Below, piece by piece: positions 45,798 through 54,755 of a stretch of DNA of 64,000 nt (position 1 is the stretch's first letter; every line of letters begins with the position of its first letter). The stretch covers positions 312,796 through 376,795 of the forward strand of contig JAIXKT010000007.1 of NCBI GenBank assembly GCA_026932145.1. The letters run 5' to 3'. Below the pieces are notes generated by a model, which had not been told where the DNA came from, did no database searches, and saw only the letters and a program-made list of their open reading frames with translations. Both the position numbers and the translations under genes were made by a program. The stretch comes from Bacteroidia bacterium (GTDB taxonomy: Bacteria > Bacteroidota > Bacteroidia > J057 > JAIXKT01).

Positions 45798-47294
45798 ATG
45801 GATTTAATAGAGTCGTTTTTTTTTCAGCCGTATGCTTGGCGGGCTTTAACAACGGCAGTATTAGTTGGTTATACCTGCGGGTTGTTGGGGCCGTTTATAC
45901 TCTTACGCAGAATGGCTTTGGTAGGGGATGCGCTTTCCCATGCGATATTGCCGGGTGTGGTGGTAGCCTTTATGCTTGTCGGTTATAGCACTACGGCATT
46001 GTTTACGGGTTCCGTAATTGCCGGACTTGTCGCCGCATTGTTGATTACTTGGATTCAACGGAAGACCAATACACGTGAAGATGCAGCTATCGGCATTATT
46101 TTTTCGGTGATGTTTGCTGCCGGAGTAATGGGAATCTCTTGGCTTACGCACCAACGAGGGGTTCATTTAGACCTAAAAGACTTTCTCTTTGGAAACCTAT
46201 TAAGCAGCACATTTCAGGATACATTGCTTTCATTAGCTATTGGCGTTTATGTAACGGTTGCGATTCTAGTTTTTTACCGATATTTTTTAATCAGCACCTT
46301 TCAGCCGCAAGTTGCTGAAACAATGGGAATTTCTACCAGCAGTATTCATTATTTTTTGATGTTATTACTTTCGTTCACCATAGTTTCGGCATTGCAGTCT
46401 GTGGGAGTCATTTTGGTTGTAGGGATGTTGGTTATTCCGGCTTCTGCTGCCCAGTTGATTAGCAAACGGCTTTCGGCTGTTTTAGCGTGGTCTGTCGGGA
46501 TTGGTATTTTTTCTACTGTGGTTGGAATGCTACTTTCTGTTTGGGTGCAAACTACTCCCGGCCCGGCGATGATTATCGTAGCCGGAATCGTTTACAGCTT
46601 TACCGTCTTATTCTCTCCTAATCATGGAATCTTGATAGTATTAAAACGTAACTATTTGAATAACAATAGGATTTGCCAAGAAGATATTTTGAAACAACTT
46701 GCTTTATTAGGGCCTGATGCAGAAATATCTTTTGCAGAATTACAAAAACAGCTAAAATGGCCACGCAGTAAATTAAAAAGACATTCTAAATCTTTAGAAT
46801 CCCAAAATATTATTTTGAGGAATAGAAATAATCTACGCTTAACCCACAAAGGAGTTGAAAAGGCGTTTTTTATGATTCGGGCACACCGGCTGTGGGAGCA
46901 TTTTTTGGTTCATGAACTTGGGCAGCACCAAGATAACGTCCACATAGAAGCAGAAGAATACGAACATTTTTTACCCCCCCTGTTTATCAATGAGTTAGAA
47001 AATTCATTGGGGAATCCGCAAACAGACCCACATGGGTCAATCATTCCTAAGTTTTCCCAAGAAGCTGAAGTTCAAACTCTTGCCCAAGCTCAAGAAGAGA
47101 AAAAACTTGTATTACTGTTAAACCAACCCAACAACAACATCGTAGCTACCTATTGGGAGTTAGGTATCGCCCCCAACCAACTAATTACGGTTTGCAGGAA
47201 AACAGACTCCCAAATTGAAGTGAAAACTTTAGATAAATCGGTTTCTATACCTATCGAAATAGCTAACCAAACTTGGGTAAAATTTTTTAACTGA
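45798..47294 (+). CDS. metal ABC transporter permease (ZnuB/MntB type) fused to an MntR/DtxR-like regulator
   Basis: 498 residues. Residues 1 to about 283 form an ABC-3 permease with 8-9 helices (GPFILLRRMALVGDALSHAI, ALQSVGVILVVGMLVIPASAA). From about 290 a winged-helix domain follows, then a DtxR/MntR dimerisation domain AHRLWEHFLVHELGQ. The MntR-type metal ligands are kept: H363, E386, E389 and H390, followed by GNPQTDPHG. A C-terminal FeoA/SH3-like part ends the protein. It likely moves Mn, Zn or Fe inward and senses the metal itself. The ATPase and binding-protein genes are not adjacent. Confidence 0.9.
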   Translation: MDLIESFFFQPYAWRALTTAVLVGYTCGLLGPFILLRRMALVGDALSHAILPGVVVAFMLVGYSTTALFTGSVIAGLVAALLITWIQRKTNTREDAAIGIIFSVMFAAGVMGISWLTHQRGVHLDLKDFLFGNLLSSTFQDTLLSLAIGVYVTVAILVFYRYFLISTFQPQVAETMGISTSSIHYFLMLLLSFTIVSALQSVGVILVVGMLVIPASAAQLISKRLSAVLAWSVGIGIFSTVVGMLLSVWVQTTPGPAMIIVAGIVYSFTVLFSPNHGILIVLKRNYLNNNRICQEDILKQLALLGPDAEISFAELQKQLKWPRSKLKRHSKSLESQNIILRNRNNLRLTHKGVEKAFFMIRAHRLWEHFLVHELGQHQDNVHIEAEEYEHFLPPLFINELENSLGNPQTDPHGSIIPKFSQEAEVQTLAQAQEEKKLVLLLNQPNNNIVATYWELGIAPNQLITVCRKTDSQIEVKTLDKSVSIPIEIANQTWVKFFN

Positions 47295-47311
47295 ACCTCA
47301 TTTTATTTTTG

Positions 47312-48484
47312 ATGCGTGTAGCTATTTTATCCCAAGCAAGTAATTTTCACTGCCAAAAATGGGCGCAAGCTCTGGCTGATTTAGGAGCAGATGTTTTTGT
47401 CTATGGCTTTACACATCATGATATTAAAAATGTAACAGTCAGAACGTTAAATACATTTTTCGGCTATCGGTATCCTGATTTTTGGCTTACTGCCGGAAAA
47501 CTCAATCGGTTATTTTTGCAGGATAAGATTCAAATTGTTCATCCTTTACATTTAACGCCTTTTGGGACTTGGGGGATATTAGCAACAGGAAACCTGCCTA
47601 TTGTAGCGGCTGCCATTGGTGCAGATGTGTTAGAATACCGTTCTGATATTCAACCTAATAGCCGTTCATGGGAAGGTCCAGAACAAGCTAAGATTTCTTA
47701 TTGGGGAAAAATGAAACACTATTTTTTTAAGCATGAAGTACAGCGTGTAGTAAATCAAGCTAATTTAATAACTGCTGATAATCAGGAAATTATCAGAACA
47801 TTACAACTTGATTTTGGAGTAAACCCTGAAAAACTGCGCCATCTTCGGTGGGGGATAGAGCCGGAGTTATTTCAACTTACAGAGGCTGAAAAAGAATCTG
47901 AACGCAAGAAATGGAGTTTAAAGGCGGGGCAAAATCTCTGCCTCATCCCGCGCGGCGCAAACTACTTTTATCAGGCGGATATTATTCTGGAAGCCGTACA
48001 GCAAGCACTCCATAAAGGATTAACAAATTGGAAATTTATCATGCTTTCCGCAGGTTATTCCATCGCAGAATACATAAAAGATTTAGCCCAAAAAATTGAA
48101 TATCAATATCCTGAAAGTTTTACTTGGATACCTCATCAAATTTCCAGAGTTGATGTGCTTAAAATATGGCAGATTACAGATGCTTTTATCAATGCTCCAA
48201 GCTATGACGGTTTTTCTTCAACGCTTAATGAAGGCCGTTTTGTGGGAGCTATTCCTATATACAACCACATTCCGGCACATACAGAACTGATGCAAGATGG
48301 CTATAACGGAATCTTGGTTCACCCATTTGAACCACAATTACTTTCAAAAACACTCTTAAAACTTCCCCAACTACTTGAAAATAAGGATACTTTTAAGCAA
48401 AGGAATCAACAATGGGTTCTTAAAAATGCACAATTAAAACCGGCTGCCGAAGCTATGATTGCTGATTTTGAAAAATTACTATAA
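47312..48484 (+). CDS. glycosyltransferase, GT4-like
   Basis: 390 residues from ATG 47312 (MRVAILSQASNFHCQKWAQAL), 17 bases after the permease gene. GT-B features include the N-terminal Rossmann strand, RWGIEPELFQLTEAEKE, the donor-site region with APSYDGFSSTLNEGRFVGAI and HTELMQDGYNGILV. Its glycan target is unknown. Being in the same direction as the permease fusion with a short gap it may share the transcript, but the functions look unrelated. Confidence 0.82.
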   Translation: MRVAILSQASNFHCQKWAQALADLGADVFVYGFTHHDIKNVTVRTLNTFFGYRYPDFWLTAGKLNRLFLQDKIQIVHPLHLTPFGTWGILATGNLPIVAAAIGADVLEYRSDIQPNSRSWEGPEQAKISYWGKMKHYFFKHEVQRVVNQANLITADNQEIIRTLQLDFGVNPEKLRHLRWGIEPELFQLTEAEKESERKKWSLKAGQNLCLIPRGANYFYQADIILEAVQQALHKGLTNWKFIMLSAGYSIAEYIKDLAQKIEYQYPESFTWIPHQISRVDVLKIWQITDAFINAPSYDGFSSTLNEGRFVGAIPIYNHIPAHTELMQDGYNGILVHPFEPQLLSKTLLKLPQLLENKDTFKQRNQQWVLKNAQLKPAAEAMIADFEKLL

Positions 48485-48590
48485 CACATTCTAAATCATA
48501 ACCCCCAAAGCCTTCTATTAATAATGCCTAATTTAGCCTCTTTTATTTTGAGCGGAAAAAGTATCAAACTGTAAACGTTCTATTTTTTTT

Positions 48591-48598
48591 TATATTTG
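48591..48598 (+). promoter_or_regulatory. -7 box TATATTTG for the DUF697 gene
   Basis: An exact TAnnTTTG match 62 bases before the ATG at 48660. The resulting leader of about 55 bases would contain the hairpin at 48605-48636. Confidence 0.5.
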
Positions 48599-48604
48599 TC
48601 AAAA

Positions 48605-48636
48605 CTTTCGTTCCGGTTTTTACGTAAGAACGAAAG
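48605..48636 (+). promoter_or_regulatory. leader hairpin before the DUF697 gene
   Basis: CTTTCGTTC (48605-48613) pairs perfectly with GAACGAAAG (48628-48636) over a 14-base loop, right at the start of the predicted transcript. No T run follows, so it is more likely a 5' stabiliser or regulatory fold than a terminator. Confidence 0.4.
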
Positions 48637-48659
48637 ATTAATAATTAACACTTAGAAAT

Positions 48660-49301
48660 ATGTTAGACCCGTTGTTAAAATATGCTGAAGATACTATCAA
48701 AAACACATTTAAGCCTATGAGTAAGTCAGAAGAAGCACAAGCGATTGTACGTCGCCATGTTTTGTTTTCATTGGGGGCTGGTTTAGTACCGATTCCTGTT
48801 TTAGATATTGCTGCTGTAACGATAGTTCAATTAGATATGGTTCGGCAATTAAGTCTTTTATATGGCAAAGAATATTCTGAAAACAATGGAAAGGCAATAG
48901 TATCTTCATTAGCGGGTTCTACGTTAGCAAGATTGGGAGCTAGTTTTATGAAAGGGATTCCATTAGTAGGGTCTTTTATCGGCGGAGTTTCTATGGCGGT
49001 GCTTTCGGGAGCATCTACCTATGCGTTAGGACAAGTATTTGTAAAGCATTTTGAGAGCAATGGTGAGCTATTTAACTTTGACACAAACGCCTTTAAAAAG
49101 ATGTATGAAGATGAATTTGAAAAAGGGAAAAAAGTAGCCTCCAAAATGCAGGAAGAAAAAACAAAAACAACTCCGGTAACCAAAGAACAAGCTGATGATG
49201 TTTTTTCTAAAATAGAAAAATTAAATCAAATGCGTGTTAATGGGCTTATTAGCGACGAAGAATTTCAATCACAGAAAAGCAAACTATTAGAACGCTTATA
49301 G
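48660..49301 (+). CDS. DUF697 membrane-associated protein with C-terminal SHOCT domain
   Basis: 213 residues. The first half matches DUF697/YcjF-type domains: RRHVLFSLGAGLVPIPVLDI, then TIVQLDMVRQLSLLYGKEY, and a glycine-rich hydrophobic hairpin FMKGIPLVGSFIGGVSMAVL. The last 30 residues (KIEKLNQMRVNGLISDEEF and on) form a SHOCT oligomerisation domain. Function is unknown; DUF697 occurs with stress GTPases, none of which is adjacent. Confidence 0.85.
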   Translation: MLDPLLKYAEDTIKNTFKPMSKSEEAQAIVRRHVLFSLGAGLVPIPVLDIAAVTIVQLDMVRQLSLLYGKEYSENNGKAIVSSLAGSTLARLGASFMKGIPLVGSFIGGVSMAVLSGASTYALGQVFVKHFESNGELFNFDTNAFKKMYEDEFEKGKKVASKMQEEKTKTTPVTKEQADDVFSKIEKLNQMRVNGLISDEEFQSQKSKLLERL

Positions 49302-49391
49302 CCAAAATATCCCCAAAGTCTTATCTGGGGAAAAAAAATATCGTTAGAAACAAAAAAGCAGTAAATTCGCAAACAAATCAAACACTTAGAG

Positions 49392-50213
49392 ATGTTTAAA
49401 CTCTACGGCAGCTTATCTATTTTTTTATTTGTAATTAGCTGGGTATTATTAGGTTGTAAAAAGGAAGAAGATCGTGCCATAGACAGGGCGTGCTATCCGT
49501 TGGTATATAAAATAAATGGAACTACGGTGGCCAGTATTAAGTTAGATAGAGATAACTTACCGATTAACAACTACTTAAAAGATTCGCTTGGGAATGAATT
49601 GGGCTACGCCTCATATCGTTGGGATGCATCTGGTAGAATGATTCGTTACCAACATTTTACCAGCGATACACAATCATTAGCTTTTTTGACCTTTACTTGG
49701 AATGAGCTTGGAAGACTATCACGAGCAAGTAGCTTTGAGCCGACTTCCGGAGGCCAATCTCTGGAAGAAGTTCTATACGAAACTTATGAATACGATGATT
49801 TAGGTAGAATCATCCGCCGGAACTTATTTGACAACCATACCGGAATACCGAAATTAGCTGGATACACCAAATTCAACTTTAACACCTATGGAAACGTTGT
49901 TCGAGATAGCACCTTTAATAAGGTAGGCTCAATATTTAAATTTGTAATTACGCGTGAATATGAGTCTGACTTTAAAAACAATCCTTCTCGACACCACATT
50001 CGCCCAATAAAAGTTCCTTTTGTAAACGCTTATTACCTTTCCCGCTATAACTTAAACAAAATGAGTGTCAGGGACTCTACCGGCCTCTTATCAATAGAGT
50101 CTTATACAACAGTAACAGACTATAACTCAGATAATTATCCCATAAAAGAACTCCAAACTGATTTATCAGGAAAAGTAACAACCTACGAGTTTGACTATAA
50201 TTGTCGCCCTTAA
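49392..50213 (+). CDS. lipoprotein with YD/RHS-like repeats, unknown function
   Basis: 273 residues with lipobox WVLLGC. The body contains repeated segments such as YRWDASGRMIRYQHFTS, FTWNELGRLSRASSF and YEYDDLGRIIRRNLFDNH, which follow the YD-repeat pattern of RHS proteins but are few and lack any toxin tip. It is probably surface-exposed or periplasmic. Its stop overlaps the bamD start by one base (TAATG), suggesting co-expression. Confidence 0.72.
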   Translation: MFKLYGSLSIFLFVISWVLLGCKKEEDRAIDRACYPLVYKINGTTVASIKLDRDNLPINNYLKDSLGNELGYASYRWDASGRMIRYQHFTSDTQSLAFLTFTWNELGRLSRASSFEPTSGGQSLEEVLYETYEYDDLGRIIRRNLFDNHTGIPKLAGYTKFNFNTYGNVVRDSTFNKVGSIFKFVITREYESDFKNNPSRHHIRPIKVPFVNAYYLSRYNLNKMSVRDSTGLLSIESYTTVTDYNSDNYPIKELQTDLSGKVTTYEFDYNCRP

Positions 50214-51052
50214 TGCGTTTACAATTACCTCAAAAACTGACATATAGGAGTGTATTTATTGCTTGGAGCATCTTAGCGGTAATTACTATGGCCTGCGACC
50301 CATACGCTAAGTTAGCTAAAAGTCGAAAAATAAGCGATAAAGACTCTGCAGCTGCGCATTATCACAGTAAAAAAAACTATCAATCAGCATCTTTTATTTA
50401 TGAAGAATTGCTTAGTTACTACCGAGGGTCAGCCAAATACGAAACTACGCTGTATCGGTATGCAGATTGTAAATACTATATGGGTGAATATATTAGCGCC
50501 GCACATTACTTTGAAGAGTTTACCAATATGTTCCCGTCAAGCCCGCTATATGAAGAATGTACTTATCGGGTAGCCTATTGCCATTATCAGCAAACTCTTG
50601 ATTATGAGTTAGATCAAACTGAAACAGCTAAAACAATAGACTATTTTCAGCTATTTTTAGCCCAGTTTCCCAACTCCCAAAAAGCAGAGGAAACCAATAA
50701 AATTATCCATGAATTACGGGAGCGTCTATCCGAAAAAGCCTTTAAACAAGCAAATTTGTATTATAAAATTGGATATTACAAAGCAGCTGTTATTTCATTC
50801 AAAAATGTTTTAGCTGATTATCCCGATTCAAAGTTTCGGGAAGAATCTCAATTTAAAATATTTAAAGCATCTGTGCTAATGGCTCAAAATAGCATTGACG
50901 AAAAAAAAGAAACCCGATACTTAGATGCCGTAAGTTATTATGACCGTTTTAAAACTCGATTTAAGGAGAGTAAATATACCAAAGAGGCTGAAAATCTACA
51001 CGAAGATATTCAGCGTGAATTAAATAAGTTTCAAAAAAAATCGAAACCGTAA
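50213..51052 (+). CDS. bamD: outer membrane assembly lipoprotein BamD
   Basis: 279 residues from ATG 50213 (MRLQLPQKLTYRSVF). Lipobox VITMACDPYAK is followed by TPR repeats (AAAHYHSKKNYQSASFIYE, YISAAHYFEEFTNMFPSS, YYKAAVISFKNVLADYPDS) and the helical C-terminus, as in BamD/YfiO. BamD docks to BamA and helps insert outer-membrane barrels. bamA is elsewhere. glmS follows after 49 bases. Confidence 0.9.
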   Translation: MRLQLPQKLTYRSVFIAWSILAVITMACDPYAKLAKSRKISDKDSAAAHYHSKKNYQSASFIYEELLSYYRGSAKYETTLYRYADCKYYMGEYISAAHYFEEFTNMFPSSPLYEECTYRVAYCHYQQTLDYELDQTETAKTIDYFQLFLAQFPNSQKAEETNKIIHELRERLSEKAFKQANLYYKIGYYKAAVISFKNVLADYPDSKFREESQFKIFKASVLMAQNSIDEKKETRYLDAVSYYDRFKTRFKESKYTKEAENLHEDIQRELNKFQKKSKP

Positions 51053-51101
51053 CTATACTCATTTTTATCCGTATGAACTCTGAATCCTCATTATTTCTCT
51101 T

Positions 51102-52946
51102 ATGTGTGGAATTGTAGGTTATATTGGCAGCCGAGATGCTGCCCCGCTTCTGATTAAGGGGCTAAAACGTTTGGAATACCGCGGCTATGATTCAGCAGGT
51201 ATTGCCGTGCTAAATGGAAATATCCAAATGTTCAAGAAAAAAGGAAAAGTTCTTGATTTAGAGGATTTTATATCTCAGAAAGGATTACACGCAAGTATCG
51301 GAATTGGGCATACCCGCTGGGCTACACATGGAGAACCCAATGACGCGAATGCACACCCACACCTAAGCGGTAGCCGTAAATTTGCGATAATTCACAATGG
51401 AATTATTGAAAACTACGCTATACTAAAAAAACGGCTACTCAACCGTGGATATGTGTTTCAAAGTGATACAGATACCGAAGTCTTAGCACATCTTATTGAC
51501 GAAATCTACAAAGTAGGAAAAGATGTATCCCCCGTTGATGCTGTTCGTTTAGCTCTTAGAAAAGTAGAAGGTGCTTATGCGCTGTTGATTTTATGTATAG
51601 ACCAACCGGATACCATTATCGCAGCCAGACGTGCCAGCCCGTTAGTCATCGGAATAGGTGAAGGAGAATACTTCATTGCCTCTGACGCAACACCAATTAT
51701 AGAATACACAAAAAATGTTATTTATCTGAATGACAATGACATAGCTGTCATTAAAAGAGATGAACTAACTATAAAAACGGTAAAAAGTGATTCAGCACGT
51801 ACACCAGAAGTCAGCATTTTAGACTTAGAAATAGATGCTATAGAAAAAGGAGGTTACCCTCACTTTATGCTGAAAGAGATTTTTGAGCAGTCAAAATCTC
51901 TCAATGATTGTATGCGTGGAAGGGTTTCTATTGAAAAAATGGAAATTCAATTAGGTGGTTTACAGCGTGTTATTGATAAATTGATTACTGCGCGCCGGTT
52001 CATTATCGTAGCTTGTGGTACGAGTTGGCACGCCGGTTTAGTAGGTGAATATTTACTTGAAGAGATTGCTCGGCTACCCGTAGAGGTAGAATATGCCTCA
52101 GAATTTCGGTATCGCAATCCGATTATTGGGCCAGGAGATGTGGTTATTGCTATTAGCCAGAGCGGAGAAACAGCGGACACATTGGCTGCTATTCAGTTGG
52201 CTAAATCTATGGGAGCAATCGTATTGGGAATCTCTAATGTCGTAGGTGCAAGTATTCCCCGCGAAACTCATGCAGGCGTTTATACCCACGCAGGACCAGA
52301 AATTGGAGTAGCTTCTACCAAAGCATTTACAGCCCAAGTATTAGTCCTATCTTTGATTGCAATAGCACTCGGAAAAGAAAGAAACACCATTTCGCTAAGC
52401 CGTTATCATAAATTGATTCAAGGGCTAACCAATTTACCGGAACAAATAGAAACTACGCTTCAAAAACTGCATGATTCTATTCAAGAAATTGCAAAAGTTT
52501 TTAAAGATGCAGCAAACTTTTTATATCTCGGACGCGGTTCTAATTTCCCAATAGCTTTAGAAGGAGCCTTAAAACTCAAAGAAATTTCATATATTCACGC
52601 AGAAGGGTATCCGGCTGCCGAAATGAAACATGGGCCAATCGCTCTTATAGACGAAAATATGCCCGTGGTAGTGATTGCACCCAAAGATAAATCTTATGAT
52701 AAAATAGTTTCTAATATTCAAGAAGTAAAGGCACGAAAAGGTAGCATCATCGCAGTTGTAACAGAAGGAGACAGCACCATTGACCCACTGGCCAGCTATG
52801 TATTGGAAATACCACCGGTTGATGAAGCTCTCAGCCCACTATTAACTGTATTGCCTCTACAGCTATTATCATATCACATTGCAGTATTACGCGGCTGCAA
52901 TGTAGATCAGCCCAGAAATCTGGCAAAATCTGTAACTGTTGAATAA
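51102..52946 (+). CDS. glmS: glutamine--fructose-6-phosphate aminotransferase (isomerizing)
   Basis: 614 residues, the normal length. The N-terminal Ntn-hydrolase domain starts MCGIVGYIGSRDAA with catalytic Cys2 exposed after Met removal; HTRWATHGEPNDANAHPH and HNGIIENY are glutaminase motifs. Two SIS domains follow (ACGTSWHAGLVGEYLLEE, ISQSGETADTLAAIQLAK, YLGRGSNFPIALEGALK). The C-terminus NVDQPRNLAKSVTVE is the conserved tail. It makes glucosamine-6-phosphate for peptidoglycan and lipid A. Confidence 0.98.
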   Translation: MCGIVGYIGSRDAAPLLIKGLKRLEYRGYDSAGIAVLNGNIQMFKKKGKVLDLEDFISQKGLHASIGIGHTRWATHGEPNDANAHPHLSGSRKFAIIHNGIIENYAILKKRLLNRGYVFQSDTDTEVLAHLIDEIYKVGKDVSPVDAVRLALRKVEGAYALLILCIDQPDTIIAARRASPLVIGIGEGEYFIASDATPIIEYTKNVIYLNDNDIAVIKRDELTIKTVKSDSARTPEVSILDLEIDAIEKGGYPHFMLKEIFEQSKSLNDCMRGRVSIEKMEIQLGGLQRVIDKLITARRFIIVACGTSWHAGLVGEYLLEEIARLPVEVEYASEFRYRNPIIGPGDVVIAISQSGETADTLAAIQLAKSMGAIVLGISNVVGASIPRETHAGVYTHAGPEIGVASTKAFTAQVLVLSLIAIALGKERNTISLSRYHKLIQGLTNLPEQIETTLQKLHDSIQEIAKVFKDAANFLYLGRGSNFPIALEGALKLKEISYIHAEGYPAAEMKHGPIALIDENMPVVVIAPKDKSYDKIVSNIQEVKARKGSIIAVVTEGDSTIDPLASYVLEIPPVDEALSPLLTVLPLQLLSYHIAVLRGCNVDQPRNLAKSVTVE

Positions 52947-52960
52947 AGAGTTACAGATTT
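52926..52960 (+). terminator. hairpin spanning the glmS stop codon
   Basis: AAATCTGTAACT (52926-52937) pairs perfectly with AGTTACAGATTT (52949-52960) around an 11-base loop containing the TAA. There is only a weak T-rich tail, so termination efficiency is uncertain. Confidence 0.5.
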
Positions 52961-52993
52961 ATCTAAAAGACTTAATACTTTAACGTAAAGTCG

Positions 52994-53647
52994 TTACTTT
53001 TTTCCTACGATAATTATATTGTCTTGACAAAAGACAGTCTGAACCTCAGTAAATAGCTGCTGGGCATAAGCAAGGCTTTCATTGTATCGTTCACGGGTTT
53101 GTGGTTTTGTGGGCATCCAATTCATCAAACAATAACCTCCCGGGAGTAGTTTGCGGTTTAGATTTTTCCAAAAAACCTCAGAACTACCATATTCCGGTAC
53201 TTCATCATGAATAAAAACATCAACCAAAATAAGGTCGTATTGTAGCGTTGTTTCTGATAAGAACAAAAACGCATTATCCTGAAAAACAGTTAGATTTGGA
53301 ACTTTCGGCCAGCTAAAAAAATGTTTTCCCAGTTCTATAACGCAAGGATCAATTTCTACTCCGGTTATTTTTAGGTCGTTATGCTTTTTTAATAATTCAA
53401 GGATACTACCTGTTCCGAAGCCCAAAATCAGAACAGAATGAAATATAATTTGCTTAAGTCCAAGTTCTTCAAAGACATGGTCAAATACAAAGAATAAACT
53501 TCCACCGGAATAATTTACCTTATCTGAGTTTAGGAGCAGTCGTCCTTGTTCTAAGCTTACCTCAAGTTTACCCGAAATAGCAGAATGCTGTTGGGCTACG
53601 ATGATAGGTTTAAAATAGCTAATTAGGTAGCTAAACCATGTAACCAC
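52994..53647 (-). CDS. spermidine-synthase-like SAM-dependent methyltransferase
   Basis: 217 residues from a GTG directly after the gatC stop (TAGGTG). It has the SAM-binding loop VLILGFGTGSILELL, acidic strand end ITGVEIDPCVIELGK and YDLILVDVFIHDEVPE, the pattern of the spermidine synthase/PABS superfamily. A polyamine-synthase N-terminal hairpin is short or missing. Substrate unknown. The abutting starts suggest translation coupled to gatC. Confidence 0.8.
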   Translation of the reverse strand: MVTWFSYLISYFKPIIVAQQHSAISGKLEVSLEQGRLLLNSDKVNYSGGSLFFVFDHVFEELGLKQIIFHSVLILGFGTGSILELLKKHNDLKITGVEIDPCVIELGKHFFSWPKVPNLTVFQDNAFLFLSETTLQYDLILVDVFIHDEVPEYGSSEVFWKNLNRKLLPGGYCLMNWMPTKPQTRERYNESLAYAQQLFTEVQTVFCQDNIIIVGKK

Positions 53648-53944
53648 CTATTTATCAACAACTTTTGGGACACGGATATAGTCAGTATCTTTTTTCGGGG
53701 CATTTTGTAGTATATCTGATACAGCTAACGAAGATTCCGGAATATCCAGCCGTAAGTGATTGTGTTCTTGGGTGATATGTACTAAAGGTTCTACTTTTGA
53801 AGTATCAAGCTCATTTAGACGCTCAATCATTCCTAAAATCTTCATTAAATCTTGTTTAGCTGTTAGCCTTTGCTCAGGGCTGATGTTTAACTTAGCTAAA
53901 GAACATAGACGGTTTAATAGTTCGTCATTTACTTCAACTGGCAT
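53648..53944 (-). CDS. gatC: Asp-tRNA(Asn)/Glu-tRNA(Gln) amidotransferase subunit C
   Basis: 98 residues from ATG 53944 (MPVEVNDELLNRLCSLAKL). GatC features are LNRLCSLAKLNISPEQ, LMKILGMIERLNELDTSKVEP and the terminal PKVVDK. It stabilises GatA and GatB, which convert Glu-tRNA-Gln and Asp-tRNA-Asn. It overlaps plsC by 11 bases. gatA and gatB are not in the window. Confidence 0.93.
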   Translation of the reverse strand: MPVEVNDELLNRLCSLAKLNISPEQRLTAKQDLMKILGMIERLNELDTSKVEPLVHITQEHNHLRLDIPESSLAVSDILQNAPKKDTDYIRVPKVVDK

Positions 53945-54725
53945 AGCGTTTGATATTTTGTTCAAATAAATTGTGAATAGATTGTTTGGCTTCATCCAGA
54001 TATTCATCGCTCCAATTGTCGGTTTCTATGGGCGGGTCTATAATAACTTTAACAGTTCCGGGATTTAGGATAAAGTTTCGGTCTAAGATATTTCTGGAAT
54101 TTATGATGGTTACTGGTAAGATTGGTATTTTAGTCTGAATAGCCAATCGGAATGCGCCATTTTTTAGATTACCTATGGGCAATGGATGTTTGGTTGTTCC
54201 TTCAGGAAAAATAACGATAGAAGTTCCTTCTAAGAGGTGTTTTTTTACTTGCTCCATAGCTGCGGCAGTTTGCTGGGAGTCTTTACGGTTAATCAGGACG
54301 TGTAATCTTGCATACATCCAGCCGAAAAGGGGTATTTTTTTAAATTCAATGCGACCCAAAAAGCGTAACTGCCGCCAAACAGCCCAGCTAATAACCGGTA
54401 TATCTAAAAAACTATTGTGATTTGCTGCGATAATATAGGGTTTATTGGGTAGGTTCGAAGTATTGTTAATCACTACAACGCGGGTAAAGCTACCTACATA
54501 CAAAGTAAAAAATGACCAAATCCGGTTTAATATTCCGTGTGCTAAGTCCTGAGTAAATTTCTTTGGCTGAATTAATAAGACAAAGAAGCATGGAAATAAT
54601 ATCAAAAAGATTCCCCAAAATACTAAAATTGCCCATAGAGTTATGATTAATCTTGGTATAAGTGCCCAAATCGGAATGTCTGGGTCGGGTTGTTTATAGG
54701 CATTATTTGCAGAAATAGCCGACAT
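53934..54725 (-). CDS. plsC: 1-acyl-sn-glycerol-3-phosphate acyltransferase (PlsC family)
   Basis: 263 residues with two N-terminal hydrophobic segments (about 19-53). The acyltransferase blocks are ANHNSFLDIPV (H-x4-D), GRIEFKKIPLFGWMYA and VIFPEGTTKHP. It makes phosphatidic acid from lysophosphatidic acid at the inner membrane. It is followed by gatC with an 11-base overlap and preceded by ftsX at 30 bases on the same strand. Confidence 0.9.
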   Translation of the reverse strand: MSAISANNAYKQPDPDIPIWALIPRLIITLWAILVFWGIFLILFPCFFVLLIQPKKFTQDLAHGILNRIWSFFTLYVGSFTRVVVINNTSNLPNKPYIIAANHNSFLDIPVISWAVWRQLRFLGRIEFKKIPLFGWMYARLHVLINRKDSQQTAAAMEQVKKHLLEGTSIVIFPEGTTKHPLPIGNLKNGAFRLAIQTKIPILPVTIINSRNILDRNFILNPGTVKVIIDPPIETDNWSDEYLDEAKQSIHNLFEQNIKRYAS

Positions 54726-54755
54726 AACAGTTAGATTAAAAATAGCTCTACAAAG

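Noticed and set aside
49310..49331. TCCCCA/TGGGGA hairpin after the DUF697 gene as a terminator
   Set aside because: The stem is only 6 bp with a 10-base loop and is followed by A's rather than T's on the plus strand.
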